Made by a program: the position numbers and the translations under genes. Positions 43,794 through 52,541 of a stretch of DNA of 64,000 bases are shown one piece after another (positions within the stretch are counted from its first letter, which is position 1; every line of letters begins with the position of its first letter). The stretch is from Lactonifactor sp. BIOML-A5 (GTDB taxonomy: Bacteria > Bacillota > Clostridia > Lachnospirales > Lachnospiraceae). Location of the stretch: positions 124,001 through 188,000 of the forward strand of contig NZ_WKYV01000006.1 of the NCBI RefSeq assembly GCF_009677585.1, given 5' to 3'. The notes below the pieces were generated by a model. It had not been told where the DNA came from. It worked only from the letters and a program-made list of their open reading frames with translations, and ran no database searches.

Positions 43794-44979
43794 GGCTGAA
43801 CAGAACACAGAGCACATGCTCCAAATAAGGCACCTGACAAAATTCTACGGCATGAATAAAACAGAGGCGTTCAGGATGGCTGAGAGAGGAGAAGGGAAGA
43901 GCAGTATCTATGAGATGACTGGGGTTACTCTGGGGCTTTGGGACGTGAATTTTGAAGTACAAAAAGGGGAGATTTTCGTCATTATCGGGCTTTCGGGATG
44001 CGGAAAATCCACACTGGTGCGCATGATTAATCTTCTCCACCGCCCTACCAGCGGTGAAATCATTTTTAACGGAAGAAATATAGCTGGCTTCGGTAAAAGG
44101 GAGCTTTTGGACTACCGGAGAGAAAAGATCTCTATGGTATTTCAGAATTTTGGGCTAATGTCCCACAGAGATGTGCTGGGAAATGTGGCATATGGACTGG
44201 AGACGAGAGGTATGTCAAAGAGTAAGAGGGAAGAGACAGCGGCAGATATGATACAGCTGGTAGGACTCAAGGGACAGGAACATACACCCATTCAGAGCCT
44301 GTCCGGAGGAATGAAACAGAGGGTGGGGATCGCCAGGGCTTTGGCCAATGATCCGGAGATTCTGCTCATGGATGAACCGTTTTCCGCTCTGGATCCTTTG
44401 GTGCGGAAGGATATGCAGTTTGAGCTTTTGTCCCTGCAGAGGAAGCTGCAGAAAACAGTGGTTTTTATTACTCATGATATTAATGAGGCATTTAAGCTGG
44501 GTGACAGGGTGGCTATTATGCGGGACGGGAGGCTGGTACAGGTGGGAACTCCGGAAGAGATGAGCGCGGAACCTGCCGATGATTATGTAAAGGAATTTGT
44601 TGAGAGTGCGGATAAAGCAAAGGTGCTGACAGTGGGGCATGTGATGGCAGTACCCTCCTGTGTGGTGAGCAAGAGAGACAGTCTGGATTTTGCCATTTAC
44701 CTCATGCAAAGGGAGGGGAATTCTACTGCCTATCTGGTAGACGAGGAAGAGCGGCTGAAAGGTATCCTTACGATCGAGGCGGCAGTCAGAGGAAGGCAGA
44801 GGCACCAGTCTTTGGAAGAAATACAGTGGCAGGAGGCGAAGACAACAACCGCAGATACTACGGTGAGAGATATTCTTCCTGTGGCGGCACGCACCCGATA
44901 CCCAATTGCAGTGGTAGATCCTGTGGGGCATCTGGAAGGAATTCTTACTAAAGCGGCTGTGCTGTCCTCTCTTGCTTAA
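43783..44979 (+). CDS. Betaine/proline ABC transporter ATP-binding protein with CBS domains
   Basis: A 398-residue ATPase like ProV/OpuAA. N-terminal extension about 40 residues, then Walker A GLSGCGKST, Q-loop MVFQNFGL, signature LSGGMKQR, Walker B ILLMDEPFSALD and H-loop ITHDI. C-terminal tandem CBS domains (about 285-395), which in OpuA sense ionic strength by binding the membrane. It energises the fused permease encoded just upstream. Confidence 0.95.
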   Translation: MENKAEQNTEHMLQIRHLTKFYGMNKTEAFRMAERGEGKSSIYEMTGVTLGLWDVNFEVQKGEIFVIIGLSGCGKSTLVRMINLLHRPTSGEIIFNGRNIAGFGKRELLDYRREKISMVFQNFGLMSHRDVLGNVAYGLETRGMSKSKREETAADMIQLVGLKGQEHTPIQSLSGGMKQRVGIARALANDPEILLMDEPFSALDPLVRKDMQFELLSLQRKLQKTVVFITHDINEAFKLGDRVAIMRDGRLVQVGTPEEMSAEPADDYVKEFVESADKAKVLTVGHVMAVPSCVVSKRDSLDFAIYLMQREGNSTAYLVDEEERLKGILTIEAAVRGRQRHQSLEEIQWQEAKTTTADTTVRDILPVAARTRYPIAVVDPVGHLEGILTKAAVLSSLA

Positions 44980-45090
44980 AGGGAATTACCAGGAATTGCT
45001 TGTTTCTATTGTGGTTAGACTGTGCTAATATAATGGATGTAACAAAAATGTAATATTTACATAATCAATATGTAATACAAGGAGGACAAC

Positions 45091-45909
45091 ATGTTTAAAC
45101 ATTCATTATCTGTTTTAGCAACTGTAATAGCTGTAGCGGGAAGCAGTTTACCTGTATACGCTTCCGGCGCAGAAGATATGATATCCCAGCAGACCAATGG
45201 GAAGGGTGTAATCGTAATTGGCAAAGGCCAGTTGGCTGACTGCCCGGAATTAAATCTTCCAGGCATTATCATACCCGGATTACCAGACTGCAATTTTCCT
45301 GAGGTACCAGGACTGCCTGAGGAACCAGATACGGAACAGCCGGATGTGCCTGATACAGAGCTTCCGGAGGAACCGGATACAGAACTTCCGGAGGAACCGG
45401 ACACAGAACTTCCGGAGGAACCGGATACAGAACTTCCCGACGCACCGGATACAGAGCTCCCGGATATGCCGGATACGGAACAGCCGGATGTGCCAGGGGA
45501 TGACCAGCCTGGAGATGACAATTCTGGTGAGGATATATCCTTTGCCCGCCAGGTCGTTGATTTGGTAAATCAGGAGCGTGCCAAAGAAGGTCTCTCTCCT
45601 CTCTCCATAGATGAAAAGGCAGTATCTGCAGCGCAGGTAAGAGCCAGAGAGATTGAGACATCATTCTCCCATACAAGACCAAACGGAAGCAGCTTCAGCA
45701 CAGCTCTTTCAGAGAGCGGAGCCAGCTACCGGGGTGCCGGAGAGAATATTGCCTGGGGACAGAAAACTCCGGAGGAAGTAATGAAGGGCTGGATGAACAG
45801 TCCCGGACACAGAGCCAATATCATGAATGAGAAGTTTACTTCCATAGGAGTAGGATATTACCAGAACGCCAAAGGCGTAAATTACTGGACCCAGTTATTT
45901 ACTTACTAA
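45091..45909 (+). CDS. Secreted CAP-domain (SCP/PR1-like) protein with acidic proline repeats
   Basis: A 272-residue secreted protein. Signal peptide at 1-25 (cleavage near VYASGAEDM); a disulfide-capable C-P-E-L-N-L-P-G and D-C-N pair; a seven-fold repeat of eight residues (LPEEPDTE and variants, residues 75-130); a Gly/Asp-rich linker; and a CAP domain (about 155-272) with FARQVVDLVNQERAKEG, FSHTRPNG, GENIAWG and SPGHRANIM. This is the bacterial YkwD-like CAP family. No sortase signal, so it is free or attached through the acidic repeats. Clear ribosome site AAGGAGG. Function in bacteria is uncertain (peptidoglycan- or calcium-linked ideas). Confidence 0.9.
   Translation: MFKHSLSVLATVIAVAGSSLPVYASGAEDMISQQTNGKGVIVIGKGQLADCPELNLPGIIIPGLPDCNFPEVPGLPEEPDTEQPDVPDTELPEEPDTELPEEPDTELPEEPDTELPDAPDTELPDMPDTEQPDVPGDDQPGDDNSGEDISFARQVVDLVNQERAKEGLSPLSIDEKAVSAAQVRAREIETSFSHTRPNGSSFSTALSESGASYRGAGENIAWGQKTPEEVMKGWMNSPGHRANIMNEKFTSIGVGYYQNAKGVNYWTQLFTY
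45313..45480 (+). repeat. 24-bp tandem repeats coding LPEEPDTE-type octapeptides
   Basis: Seven consecutive in-frame 24-bp units in the CAP protein gene, encoding LPEEPDTE (x4 forms) and variants QPDVPDTE, LPDAPDTE, LPDMPDTE. The three central copies are nearly identical in DNA, so copy number may vary by slippage or recombination. Confidence 0.9.
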
Positions 45910-45937
45910 GCTATTCATTTTCTAATAATTTCGATAA

Positions 45938-45980
45938 AAAGAGATGGACCCGCAGATCATGCTGTCCATCTCTTTCTTAT
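45938..45980 (+). terminator. Rho-independent terminator after the CAP gene
   Basis: Arms 45938-45948 and 45965-45975 (11 bp), loop of 16, followed by CTTAT. Could also serve the minus-strand remnant. Confidence 0.75.
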
Positions 45981-45991
45981 GATAGGGGGAA

Positions 45992-46330
45992 CTAGTAGTC
46001 CTTGCGGGAATCTGAAGTCCCTTGAAAATTTATATGTGGGTCAGGCAGAAACTCATAGGTGGAAGTTCTGTAGCGATAGAGCAGATACAAAAACAGCAGT
46101 ACATTGACACATGTAGTCAGAATCCCTCCCTCTATGCCGAAGTCGTCCCCGTTCAGCAGGTTTGCTGCAGGGTAGTGTGAGGTCATAATACTGCTGGTGT
46201 TCAGCCCGCTGACCGGCATGCCATAAATTACAGATTGAAAAATATTCCATGTGATATGATAACCTATGCACATCCACAAATGCCCCGTAAATCAGCCTTG
46301 TTACATTTAGGTTCAGTATCGTCTCTGTAT
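45992..46330 (-). pseudogene. Remnant of a CPBP intramembrane protease (CAAX protease-like)
   Basis: The minus strand codes for GHLWMCIGYHITWNIFQ, GMPVSG, GGDDFGIEGGI-like and a hydrophobic end, matching the last third of CPBP/Abi family membrane proteases, including the His-x3-Asn of the conserved second half. Upstream in the right order, but in another frame, are NLNVTRLIYG, corresponding to the preceding helix. A stop and a frame change lie between. The first two thirds, including the EExxR motif, are missing. So it is a decayed gene. It lies just downstream of the peptide deformylase gene on the same strand. Confidence 0.75.
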
Positions 46331-46345
46331 TCTTCCCGGGCTGTT

Positions 46346-46804
46346 TTATTCCGGAAGGATATATTCAGTTACTTTATCCGTAAACAAAATACCGTCTAGG
46401 TGATCCAGTTCGTGGCAAAAACATTTTGCCATTTCACCGGACACAGTATAGATATGTTCTTCCCCCTGTTCATCCAGCGCCTGTACCGTAACCTGTAAGG
46501 GACGAAGTGTCTTTCCAAACCGATCCGGGAGACTGAGACAACCCTCTACACACTCCTGGGTACCTTCTTCTTTTAGGATTACAGGATTGACAAGCTTATA
46601 CTGCTGCCCATCCATATGGATTACAACCAGACGTTTCAGAATACCTACCTGCGGGGCGGCAATGGCAGCGCCATTTTCTGTGTGATGGAGGGTATCCATC
46701 ATATCCTCAAGGATCTCCCGTATGCGGTCATCCACACAGTCCACGATTCTGCATTTTTTTCTTAAGATAGGGTCATTCTCATACCGCAGTACGCGTATAG
46801 CCAT
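46346..46804 (-). CDS. def: Peptide deformylase
   Basis: A 152-residue iron (zinc)-dependent deformylase that removes formyl from new protein ends. Motif 1 GAAIAAPQVG, motif 2 EGCLSLP (Cys89) and motif 3 CHELDHLDG (His131, Glu132, His135) are intact. ATG 46804 has AGGAGGT upstream; a longer frame would add 31 residues without support. Type I/III-like, short C-terminus. The first position of motif 1 is Ala instead of Gly (GxGLAAPQ), a mild difference. Confidence 0.95.
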   Translation of the reverse strand: MAIRVLRYENDPILRKKCRIVDCVDDRIREILEDMMDTLHHTENGAAIAAPQVGILKRLVVIHMDGQQYKLVNPVILKEEGTQECVEGCLSLPDRFGKTLRPLQVTVQALDEQGEEHIYTVSGEMAKCFCHELDHLDGILFTDKVTEYILPE

Positions 46805-47024
46805 AAGAGCACCTCCTGCTTTTTTCTGTCCTTGCTTTTCGTTTGCTTTCCTCAAACATAAAGACTTCTTCAATTCTGCAGCCGAAAATTCGGGCAATAT
46901 TTACCATTATAAAAAAGTCCCTCTGATGTGTCAAGCAGACCTTACATATGGAAATGATAATTGCCCCTGCACGCTCCCTTTGTCCCGTGTTATAATGATA
47001 TAAAACAGTGCAAGGACAATACGT

Positions 47025-48761
47025 ATGAATATATATCGAACATACTTTTTAAACTATAAGTTTCCGTTCCTGGCGGGTGTCATCTGTGTGGCCTTCGAGG
47101 CATTCTGTGACCTGCTGGGTCCTACCCTTATGGGCAGGATCATAGACGAAGGAATTGTCAAAGGGGAGATGGGGACCATTCTGCGTTGGGGAGTGCTTAT
47201 GCTGCTGGTGACAGGAGTTGGCGCCTGTTTTGCCGTTGCCCGGAATATTCTGGCCAGCTATGTCTCCCAGAGTGTGGGGGCAGATCTTCGGAAAGATGTA
47301 TTTTACAGAATCCTGTACTTTTCAGAGGAGAGTGTAGATACCATAGAAAGCGGTTCCCTGATTACAAGGATGACAAATGACACCTCACAGGTTGTAATGT
47401 TTATCAATGGAATTATGAGGATTTTCTTGAAAGCTCCCATAACCTGCATGGGAAGCATTATTCTGGCAACGGTGCTAAACTACAGACTGAGTATAATTGT
47501 CTACGGGGTAGTTGCCCTGGTCGCCTTTCTCATCGTACTAAGCATGCGGCTCAGTTATCCCAGGTTTTTCCGCCTTCAGAAGGCCATGGACGGGGTGAAT
47601 GCTGTGATTCAGGAGTATCTCATTGGGGTTCGGCTGGTAAAATCCTTCGGCACATACAGAGAGGAAACTGAGAAATTCAGGGAGGCCAATGAAGCTTTGA
47701 TGGATAAAAGTCTGGATGCGCAGAAAATTATTACCTGGATATCCCCTCTTCTGAACCTTACCGTAGGGATGGGGACGCTGCTTGTAATTTATGGAGGAAG
47801 CAGATTGTTCGCCTGGAATCTGGCCGGAGCCGGTGACATCTCGGCCTTTACAATTTATATGGCTCAGATTTTAACTTCCCTTGTGATTATAACTAGTGTT
47901 TTCAACATTTTTGTCCGGACCAAGGCATCTGCTGCACGTATCCGGGAAGTGATGGAATGTGAAGAGGACTGGGCTGCTGATAAGCGCGAAGCGGCGGAAA
48001 AGGAAGAGCCTCTGGAGGGGGCAGTAGTCTTTGAAAATGTAACCTTTGCTTATCCCGGGGGGAGCGGAGAACCGGCTCTGAAGGATATATCCTTTCAGAT
48101 CTCCCCAGGCACCAGCCTTGGCGTCATCGGACCCACAGGAAGCGGAAAATCAACACTGGCATGGCTCCTCCTCCGCTTTTACGATACCGACAAAGGGAGA
48201 ATACTGGTGGGGAACCAGGAAATATCGTCTATTCACCCGGAGAGACTCAGGAAAAATGTAGGGATTGTTCCTCAGAATCCCATGCTGTTTTCCGGGACGG
48301 TGGAGGACAATATCCGATGGGGAAATAAACGAGCGGAGCATGAGGCGGTTGAAAGGGCTGCAGCCTGTGCCCAGGCAGATTTTATTTCCCGGATGCCTCG
48401 TGGATACGAAAGCTATCTGGGCAGCAGCGGTGTAAATATATCAGGAGGGCAGAAGCAGAGGATCTCCCTGGCAAGAGGACTTCTGAAAGAGGCCCCGATT
48501 CTTATCCTGGACGATGCCACAAGTGCCCTGGACGGAATTACGGAGGCAAGAGTAAGGAAAAACCTTTTGGCCCGGGATAACCGCCAGACCCTGATTCTCA
48601 TTACACAAAAGTGCACCACGGCCATGTTTGCGGATCAGATCCTGGTGCTGGAAAACGGGAGGGCAGCGGGCTTTGGAACCCACAGAGAGCTTCTGGCTTC
48701 CTGCACAGCCTACCAGGAGATCTATGCCTCTCAGGTGGAGCACAAAAGGGAGGAGGGATAA
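47025..48761 (+). CDS. ABC exporter half with degenerate nucleotide site
   Basis: A 578-residue ABC half-transporter: six transmembrane helices (about 15-310) and an ATPase. Walker A GPTGSGKST and signature SGGQKQR are intact, but Walker B reads LILDDATSALD (Asp in place of catalytic Glu) and the H-loop is LITQK rather than IAHR. It is therefore the degenerate half of a heterodimer like BmrC/LmrC/TM287. It is followed by the other half, 1 base after its stop. Exports drugs, lipids or peptides. A TATAAT box lies at 46992-46997 before AAGGA. Confidence 0.93.
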   Translation: MNIYRTYFLNYKFPFLAGVICVAFEAFCDLLGPTLMGRIIDEGIVKGEMGTILRWGVLMLLVTGVGACFAVARNILASYVSQSVGADLRKDVFYRILYFSEESVDTIESGSLITRMTNDTSQVVMFINGIMRIFLKAPITCMGSIILATVLNYRLSIIVYGVVALVAFLIVLSMRLSYPRFFRLQKAMDGVNAVIQEYLIGVRLVKSFGTYREETEKFREANEALMDKSLDAQKIITWISPLLNLTVGMGTLLVIYGGSRLFAWNLAGAGDISAFTIYMAQILTSLVIITSVFNIFVRTKASAARIREVMECEEDWAADKREAAEKEEPLEGAVVFENVTFAYPGGSGEPALKDISFQISPGTSLGVIGPTGSGKSTLAWLLLRFYDTDKGRILVGNQEISSIHPERLRKNVGIVPQNPMLFSGTVEDNIRWGNKRAEHEAVERAAACAQADFISRMPRGYESYLGSSGVNISGGQKQRISLARGLLKEAPILILDDATSALDGITEARVRKNLLARDNRQTLILITQKCTTAMFADQILVLENGRAAGFGTHRELLASCTAYQEIYASQVEHKREEG

Positions 48762-48762
48762 A

Positions 48763-50607
48763 ATGGAACAGGGAAAAGGTCTGCACGACATGGGAAAGAT
48801 GCCGTCTATGGGACGGGGACATGTGGGCGGAGCCAGAAGATTTTCCTCCTCGGCAAAACCGCAGAATGCAAAAGGCACGTTAAAAAGGATTCTCGGAATC
48901 TATCTCAAATGGGGCAGGGCGATTTTTGCAGCAGTGGTTTTAACTGCGCTTGCCTCCGTCATTACCGTTCTTCTGCCCTATTTTACTGGAAGGGCCTTTG
49001 ATGCCTTTCAGGCCCAGACAAGAACTGTACAAAGAGACCTGCTGGAAACAGCGCTGTTTATTATGGGGAGCTTGTACGCAGCCAACTGGCTGATTACCAC
49101 CGCAAACGGCCTGTGTATGCTCAAGGTGACGCAGAAGCTTGTGTTTGCTCTGCGCTCAGAATATTTCTCCAAGCTTCAGAAACTGCCCCTTACCTTTTAC
49201 GACACCCGGTCTCACGGGGACACTATGAGCAGACTTACCAATGATATTGACAATATCAGCTCTACCATTGCACAGGCCACTACCCAGCTGATTTCAGGGG
49301 TTCTTACCCTGACAGGCTCACTGGTGGTTATGATTTCCCTGAATCTGCCCCTCACCGGCGTGGTTCTTCTGTGTGTCCCGCTGGTGGCAGGACTCACCAA
49401 GCTGATTGCAGGGAGAAGCCGGAGTTATTTCCTTCGCCAGCAGCAGAGTCTGGGTACTCTGAACGGACTGATAGAGGAAAATATCAGGGGACTTAAGATG
49501 GTTAAAGCTTTCGGCAGACAGGAGGATGTACTGGAAGAGTTTTCTGTTCTTAACGGACAGCTGTTTGAAAACAGCAGAAAGGCGCAGACCTGGTCAGGAT
49601 TTCTGATGCCTCTGATGAATGTAATTAATAACCTAATCTTTACGCTGGTTGCCATTGCCGGAGGAATCGGGACGGTTTCCTATGGGCTTTCTATCGGCAC
49701 AGTAATAAGCTTTTTAACATACTCTAAGCATTTTGCCCAGCCGCTCAACTCTGTGGCAGGGATGTTTAATACCATACAGGCAGCTCTGGCCGGGGCCGAG
49801 CGTGTCTTTGAGATCCTAGACGAGAGGGAGGAGACTCCGGATCCCCCGGATGCGGCCGTTCTTGAACATCCGGCGGGAGAGGTGGCCTTCTGCAATGTGG
49901 ATTTCTCCTATGAACAGGGAAGGAAAGTATTGGAAGATGTAAGCTTTCAGGTGCATGCGGGAGAGGTGGTGGCACTTGTGGGAGAGACCGGAGCAGGAAA
50001 GACGACCCTTGTCAATCTTCTCACCAGGTTTTATGATCCTGACCGGGGCAGGATTCTCATAGACGGAGTGGATACCGTTACAATCACCAGAAGAAGCCTG
50101 CGGGATTGCTTTTCTGTAGTGCTTCAGGATACCTGCCTGTTTACCGGCACGATTATGGATAATATCCGCTATTCCAGACCCCAGGCAGGGGACGAAGAGG
50201 TGATAAAGGCAGCCCGTATGGCCTGTGCCCATGAATTCATAACCCGTCTGCCCAAGGGATATCAGACGGAAGTATCAGGAAGCACAGATACACTTAGCCA
50301 GGGGCAGAGGCAGCTGCTTGCCATAGCCAGGGCAGTCCTCTGTCAGGCGCCTATTCTTATTCTGGATGAGGCAACCAGCTCTGTGGATACCAGAACAGAG
50401 AAATCCATTCAGAGAGCACTGGTGACTTTAATGGAAGGCCACACCAGCTTTCTGATCGCCCACAGGCTCTCCACTATTCGGGATGCGGACAAAATTATGG
50501 TCATAGGGGACGGGAGAATACAGGAAACAGGAACCCACGAGGAGCTGATGAGAAAAAAAGGAGTTTATTATCGAATGGTTGCGGGTCAGATGGGTCAGGA
50601 GGTATAA
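48763..50607 (+). CDS. ABC exporter half with complete catalytic site
   Basis: A 614-residue half-transporter with an N-terminal hydrophilic extension of about 50 residues (GLHDMGKMPSMGRGHVGG, ARRFSS) before the first helix, as in the LmrD/BmrD type. ATPase: Walker A GETGAGKTT, Walker B LILDEATSSVD with catalytic Glu, and H-loop LIAHRLSTI. Its signature is SQGQRQ instead of SGGQ. The active site thus pairs its Walker motifs with the canonical signature of the partner. ATG 48763 has GGAGG before it, 1 base after the partner's stop, supporting equal synthesis. Confidence 0.95.
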   Translation: MEQGKGLHDMGKMPSMGRGHVGGARRFSSSAKPQNAKGTLKRILGIYLKWGRAIFAAVVLTALASVITVLLPYFTGRAFDAFQAQTRTVQRDLLETALFIMGSLYAANWLITTANGLCMLKVTQKLVFALRSEYFSKLQKLPLTFYDTRSHGDTMSRLTNDIDNISSTIAQATTQLISGVLTLTGSLVVMISLNLPLTGVVLLCVPLVAGLTKLIAGRSRSYFLRQQQSLGTLNGLIEENIRGLKMVKAFGRQEDVLEEFSVLNGQLFENSRKAQTWSGFLMPLMNVINNLIFTLVAIAGGIGTVSYGLSIGTVISFLTYSKHFAQPLNSVAGMFNTIQAALAGAERVFEILDEREETPDPPDAAVLEHPAGEVAFCNVDFSYEQGRKVLEDVSFQVHAGEVVALVGETGAGKTTLVNLLTRFYDPDRGRILIDGVDTVTITRRSLRDCFSVVLQDTCLFTGTIMDNIRYSRPQAGDEEVIKAARMACAHEFITRLPKGYQTEVSGSTDTLSQGQRQLLAIARAVLCQAPILILDEATSSVDTRTEKSIQRALVTLMEGHTSFLIAHRLSTIRDADKIMVIGDGRIQETGTHEELMRKKGVYYRMVAGQMGQEV

Positions 50608-50695
50608 TAATAGCGGTATCTGCGGATTAACATCCCGCCTCACAGGAGAAACACAGGGGGATTTGGCAAAGCATTCATAATAAGGAGGAGAATAT

Positions 50696-51718
50696 ATGGC
50701 AGAGGTTACACTGGGAACAACCGGCATTACAGTAAATAAAAATGGGTTCGGAGCCCTTCCTATCCAGCGAATCGGCAGAGAAGAGGCAGCCTATCTTTTG
50801 AAGAAGGCCTACGACAGCGGCATTACCTTTTTTGATACTGCCAGAATGTATACAGACAGTGAAGAAAAAATCGGTTATGCCTTCAGAGGCATGCGTGAGA
50901 AGGTTTATATAGCCACAAAAACACCCGCTGTTACAGCGGAAGACTTCTGGAAGGATCTGGACACCAGTCTGAAAATGCTGGACACAGATTATATTGATAT
51001 CTTTCAGTTTCATAACCCTTCCTTCTGTCCTGTTCCGGGGGACGGGACAGGACTTTTTGAGGCAATGGAAGAGGCCAGAAAGCAGGGAAAAATACGTTTC
51101 ATTGGAATTACAAACCACCGCTTATCCGTAGCGGAGGAAGCCATCGCATCGGGATACTATGACACACTGCAGTTTCCCTTCTGCTATCTGGCATCCTCCA
51201 GGGATCTGGAGATTGTCCGCAGATGCAGGGAGAAGGAAATGGGATTTATTGCTATGAAGGCCTTATCAGGGGGACTCATAAACAATTCCCGGGCAGCGGC
51301 TGCCTATATGGGACAGTTTAACCATGTTCTCCCCATCTGGGGAATCCAAAGAGAAAAAGAATTGGATGAGTTTCTCTCTTATGTAAAGACACCACCGGTG
51401 ATGGACGACAAGATACGGCAGCTGATCGAAAAGGACAGAAAGGAGCTGTCCGGTAATTTCTGCAGGGGCTGCGGCTACTGCATGCCATGCCCCCAGGATA
51501 TTGAGATTAACAACTGTGCCAGGATGTCTCTTCTTCTGCGCCGGTCTCCGTCAAAGCTACAGCTGACTGCGGATGTGCAGGCCAAGATGAAGAAGATAGA
51601 AGACTGTATTCACTGCGGACAGTGTGCCCAGCGATGTCCTTATGGGCTGGACACTCCGGCGCTGCTGGAGGCAAACTACAAAGATTATCAGGAGGTCCTG
51701 AACGGAAAGGAGATCTGA
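50696..51718 (+). CDS. Aldo/keto reductase with C-terminal 4Fe-4S domain
   Basis: A 340-residue protein: AKR barrel (TLGTTGITVNKNGFGALP; FFDTARMYTDSEE with Asp and Tyr; ATKTPA Lys; FQFHNP His in place) to about 250, then two cysteine motifs, CRGCGYCMPCPQDIEI and CIHCGQCAQRCPYGLD, for one or two 4Fe-4S clusters. Members of this group are oxygen-sensitive; the Fe-S part may link NAD(P)H and ferredoxin. ATG 50696 has AAGGAGGAG upstream. It starts an operon with an MBL hydrolase and an Sfp-type transferase. Confidence 0.92.
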   Translation: MAEVTLGTTGITVNKNGFGALPIQRIGREEAAYLLKKAYDSGITFFDTARMYTDSEEKIGYAFRGMREKVYIATKTPAVTAEDFWKDLDTSLKMLDTDYIDIFQFHNPSFCPVPGDGTGLFEAMEEARKQGKIRFIGITNHRLSVAEEAIASGYYDTLQFPFCYLASSRDLEIVRRCREKEMGFIAMKALSGGLINNSRAAAAYMGQFNHVLPIWGIQREKELDEFLSYVKTPPVMDDKIRQLIEKDRKELSGNFCRGCGYCMPCPQDIEINNCARMSLLLRRSPSKLQLTADVQAKMKKIEDCIHCGQCAQRCPYGLDTPALLEANYKDYQEVLNGKEI

Positions 51719-51719
51719 T

Positions 51720-52541
51720 GTGGCTAAGATTGTGACATTGATAGAAGACACCGGAAGAGATGACGGCCTGGAGAAGGAGCATGGACTGAGCTTTTACATT
51801 GAGGCGGCAGGGCATAAAATACTTTTTGATACCGGGGCCGGCAATAGATTTCTAACCAATGCAGAGGCATTGGACATCGATATCTCTCAGGCAGACACCC
51901 TGGTAATCTCCCATGGCCATTACGACCACGGGGGAGGAATGGAGGCCTTTCTGGAAATCAATCAAAAAGCTGGGATCTACATCCGAAGGGATGCTTTTCT
52001 GCCCCATTATTCCTTAAAACAGGAGGGATGGACAGATATCGGTATCTGTTCCAAATTAAAGAACTCCCCAAGGATGCGGTTTACAGAGCAGGAGTTTCAG
52101 ATAGACGAGGGCCTGCTCCTTTTTTCCAATGTAAAAGGAAGGATCCTCTGGCCAGACTCCAACCAAAATCTGAAGGTGAAAATTGGTGACAGGTATGTGC
52201 AGGATGACTTTGCACATGAACAGAATCTGGTGATTTCAGAAGAAGGCAGAAAAATCCTGGTGGCCGGATGTGCCCACAATGGGATCATCAACGTTCTGGA
52301 ACATTATAGGCAGCTGAAAAATGAAATGCCGGATCTTGTAGTTGGAGGGCTTCACCTGACAAATCCCAGAGCCGGAACATCCATAGAGCCGGAAATCGTC
52401 CGGGAAATCGGGGACAGGCTGTCTGCCTATCCCTGCAGTTATATGGTCTGCCACTGTACTGGGGAAGAAGCATATGGGATCCTCCGCAGAAAGCTGGGAG
52501 ACAGAATTCAATATATAAGGACAGGAGATGTGATACATTGA
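51720..52541 (+). CDS. MBL-fold metallohydrolase, DHPP-synthase-like
   Basis: A 273-residue MBL-fold protein with VISHGHYDHGGGME (HxHxDH) and GCAHNGI, HLTNPRA and VCHCTG later metal ligands. This is the family named for 7,8-dihydropterin-6-methyl-4-(ribofuranosyl)aminobenzene-phosphate synthase in methanogens; in bacteria the function is not settled. GTG start at 51720 with AAGGAG 8 bases before it and two bases after the AKR stop. TTGA overlap with the next gene at its end. Confidence 0.88.
   Translation: MAKIVTLIEDTGRDDGLEKEHGLSFYIEAAGHKILFDTGAGNRFLTNAEALDIDISQADTLVISHGHYDHGGGMEAFLEINQKAGIYIRRDAFLPHYSLKQEGWTDIGICSKLKNSPRMRFTEQEFQIDEGLLLFSNVKGRILWPDSNQNLKVKIGDRYVQDDFAHEQNLVISEEGRKILVAGCAHNGIINVLEHYRQLKNEMPDLVVGGLHLTNPRAGTSIEPEIVREIGDRLSAYPCSYMVCHCTGEEAYGILRRKLGDRIQYIRTGDVIH

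Noticed and set aside
48601..48878. Frames antisense to the ABC exporter junction
   Set aside because: They overlap Walker B/H-loop coding of the first half-transporter and the start of the second.
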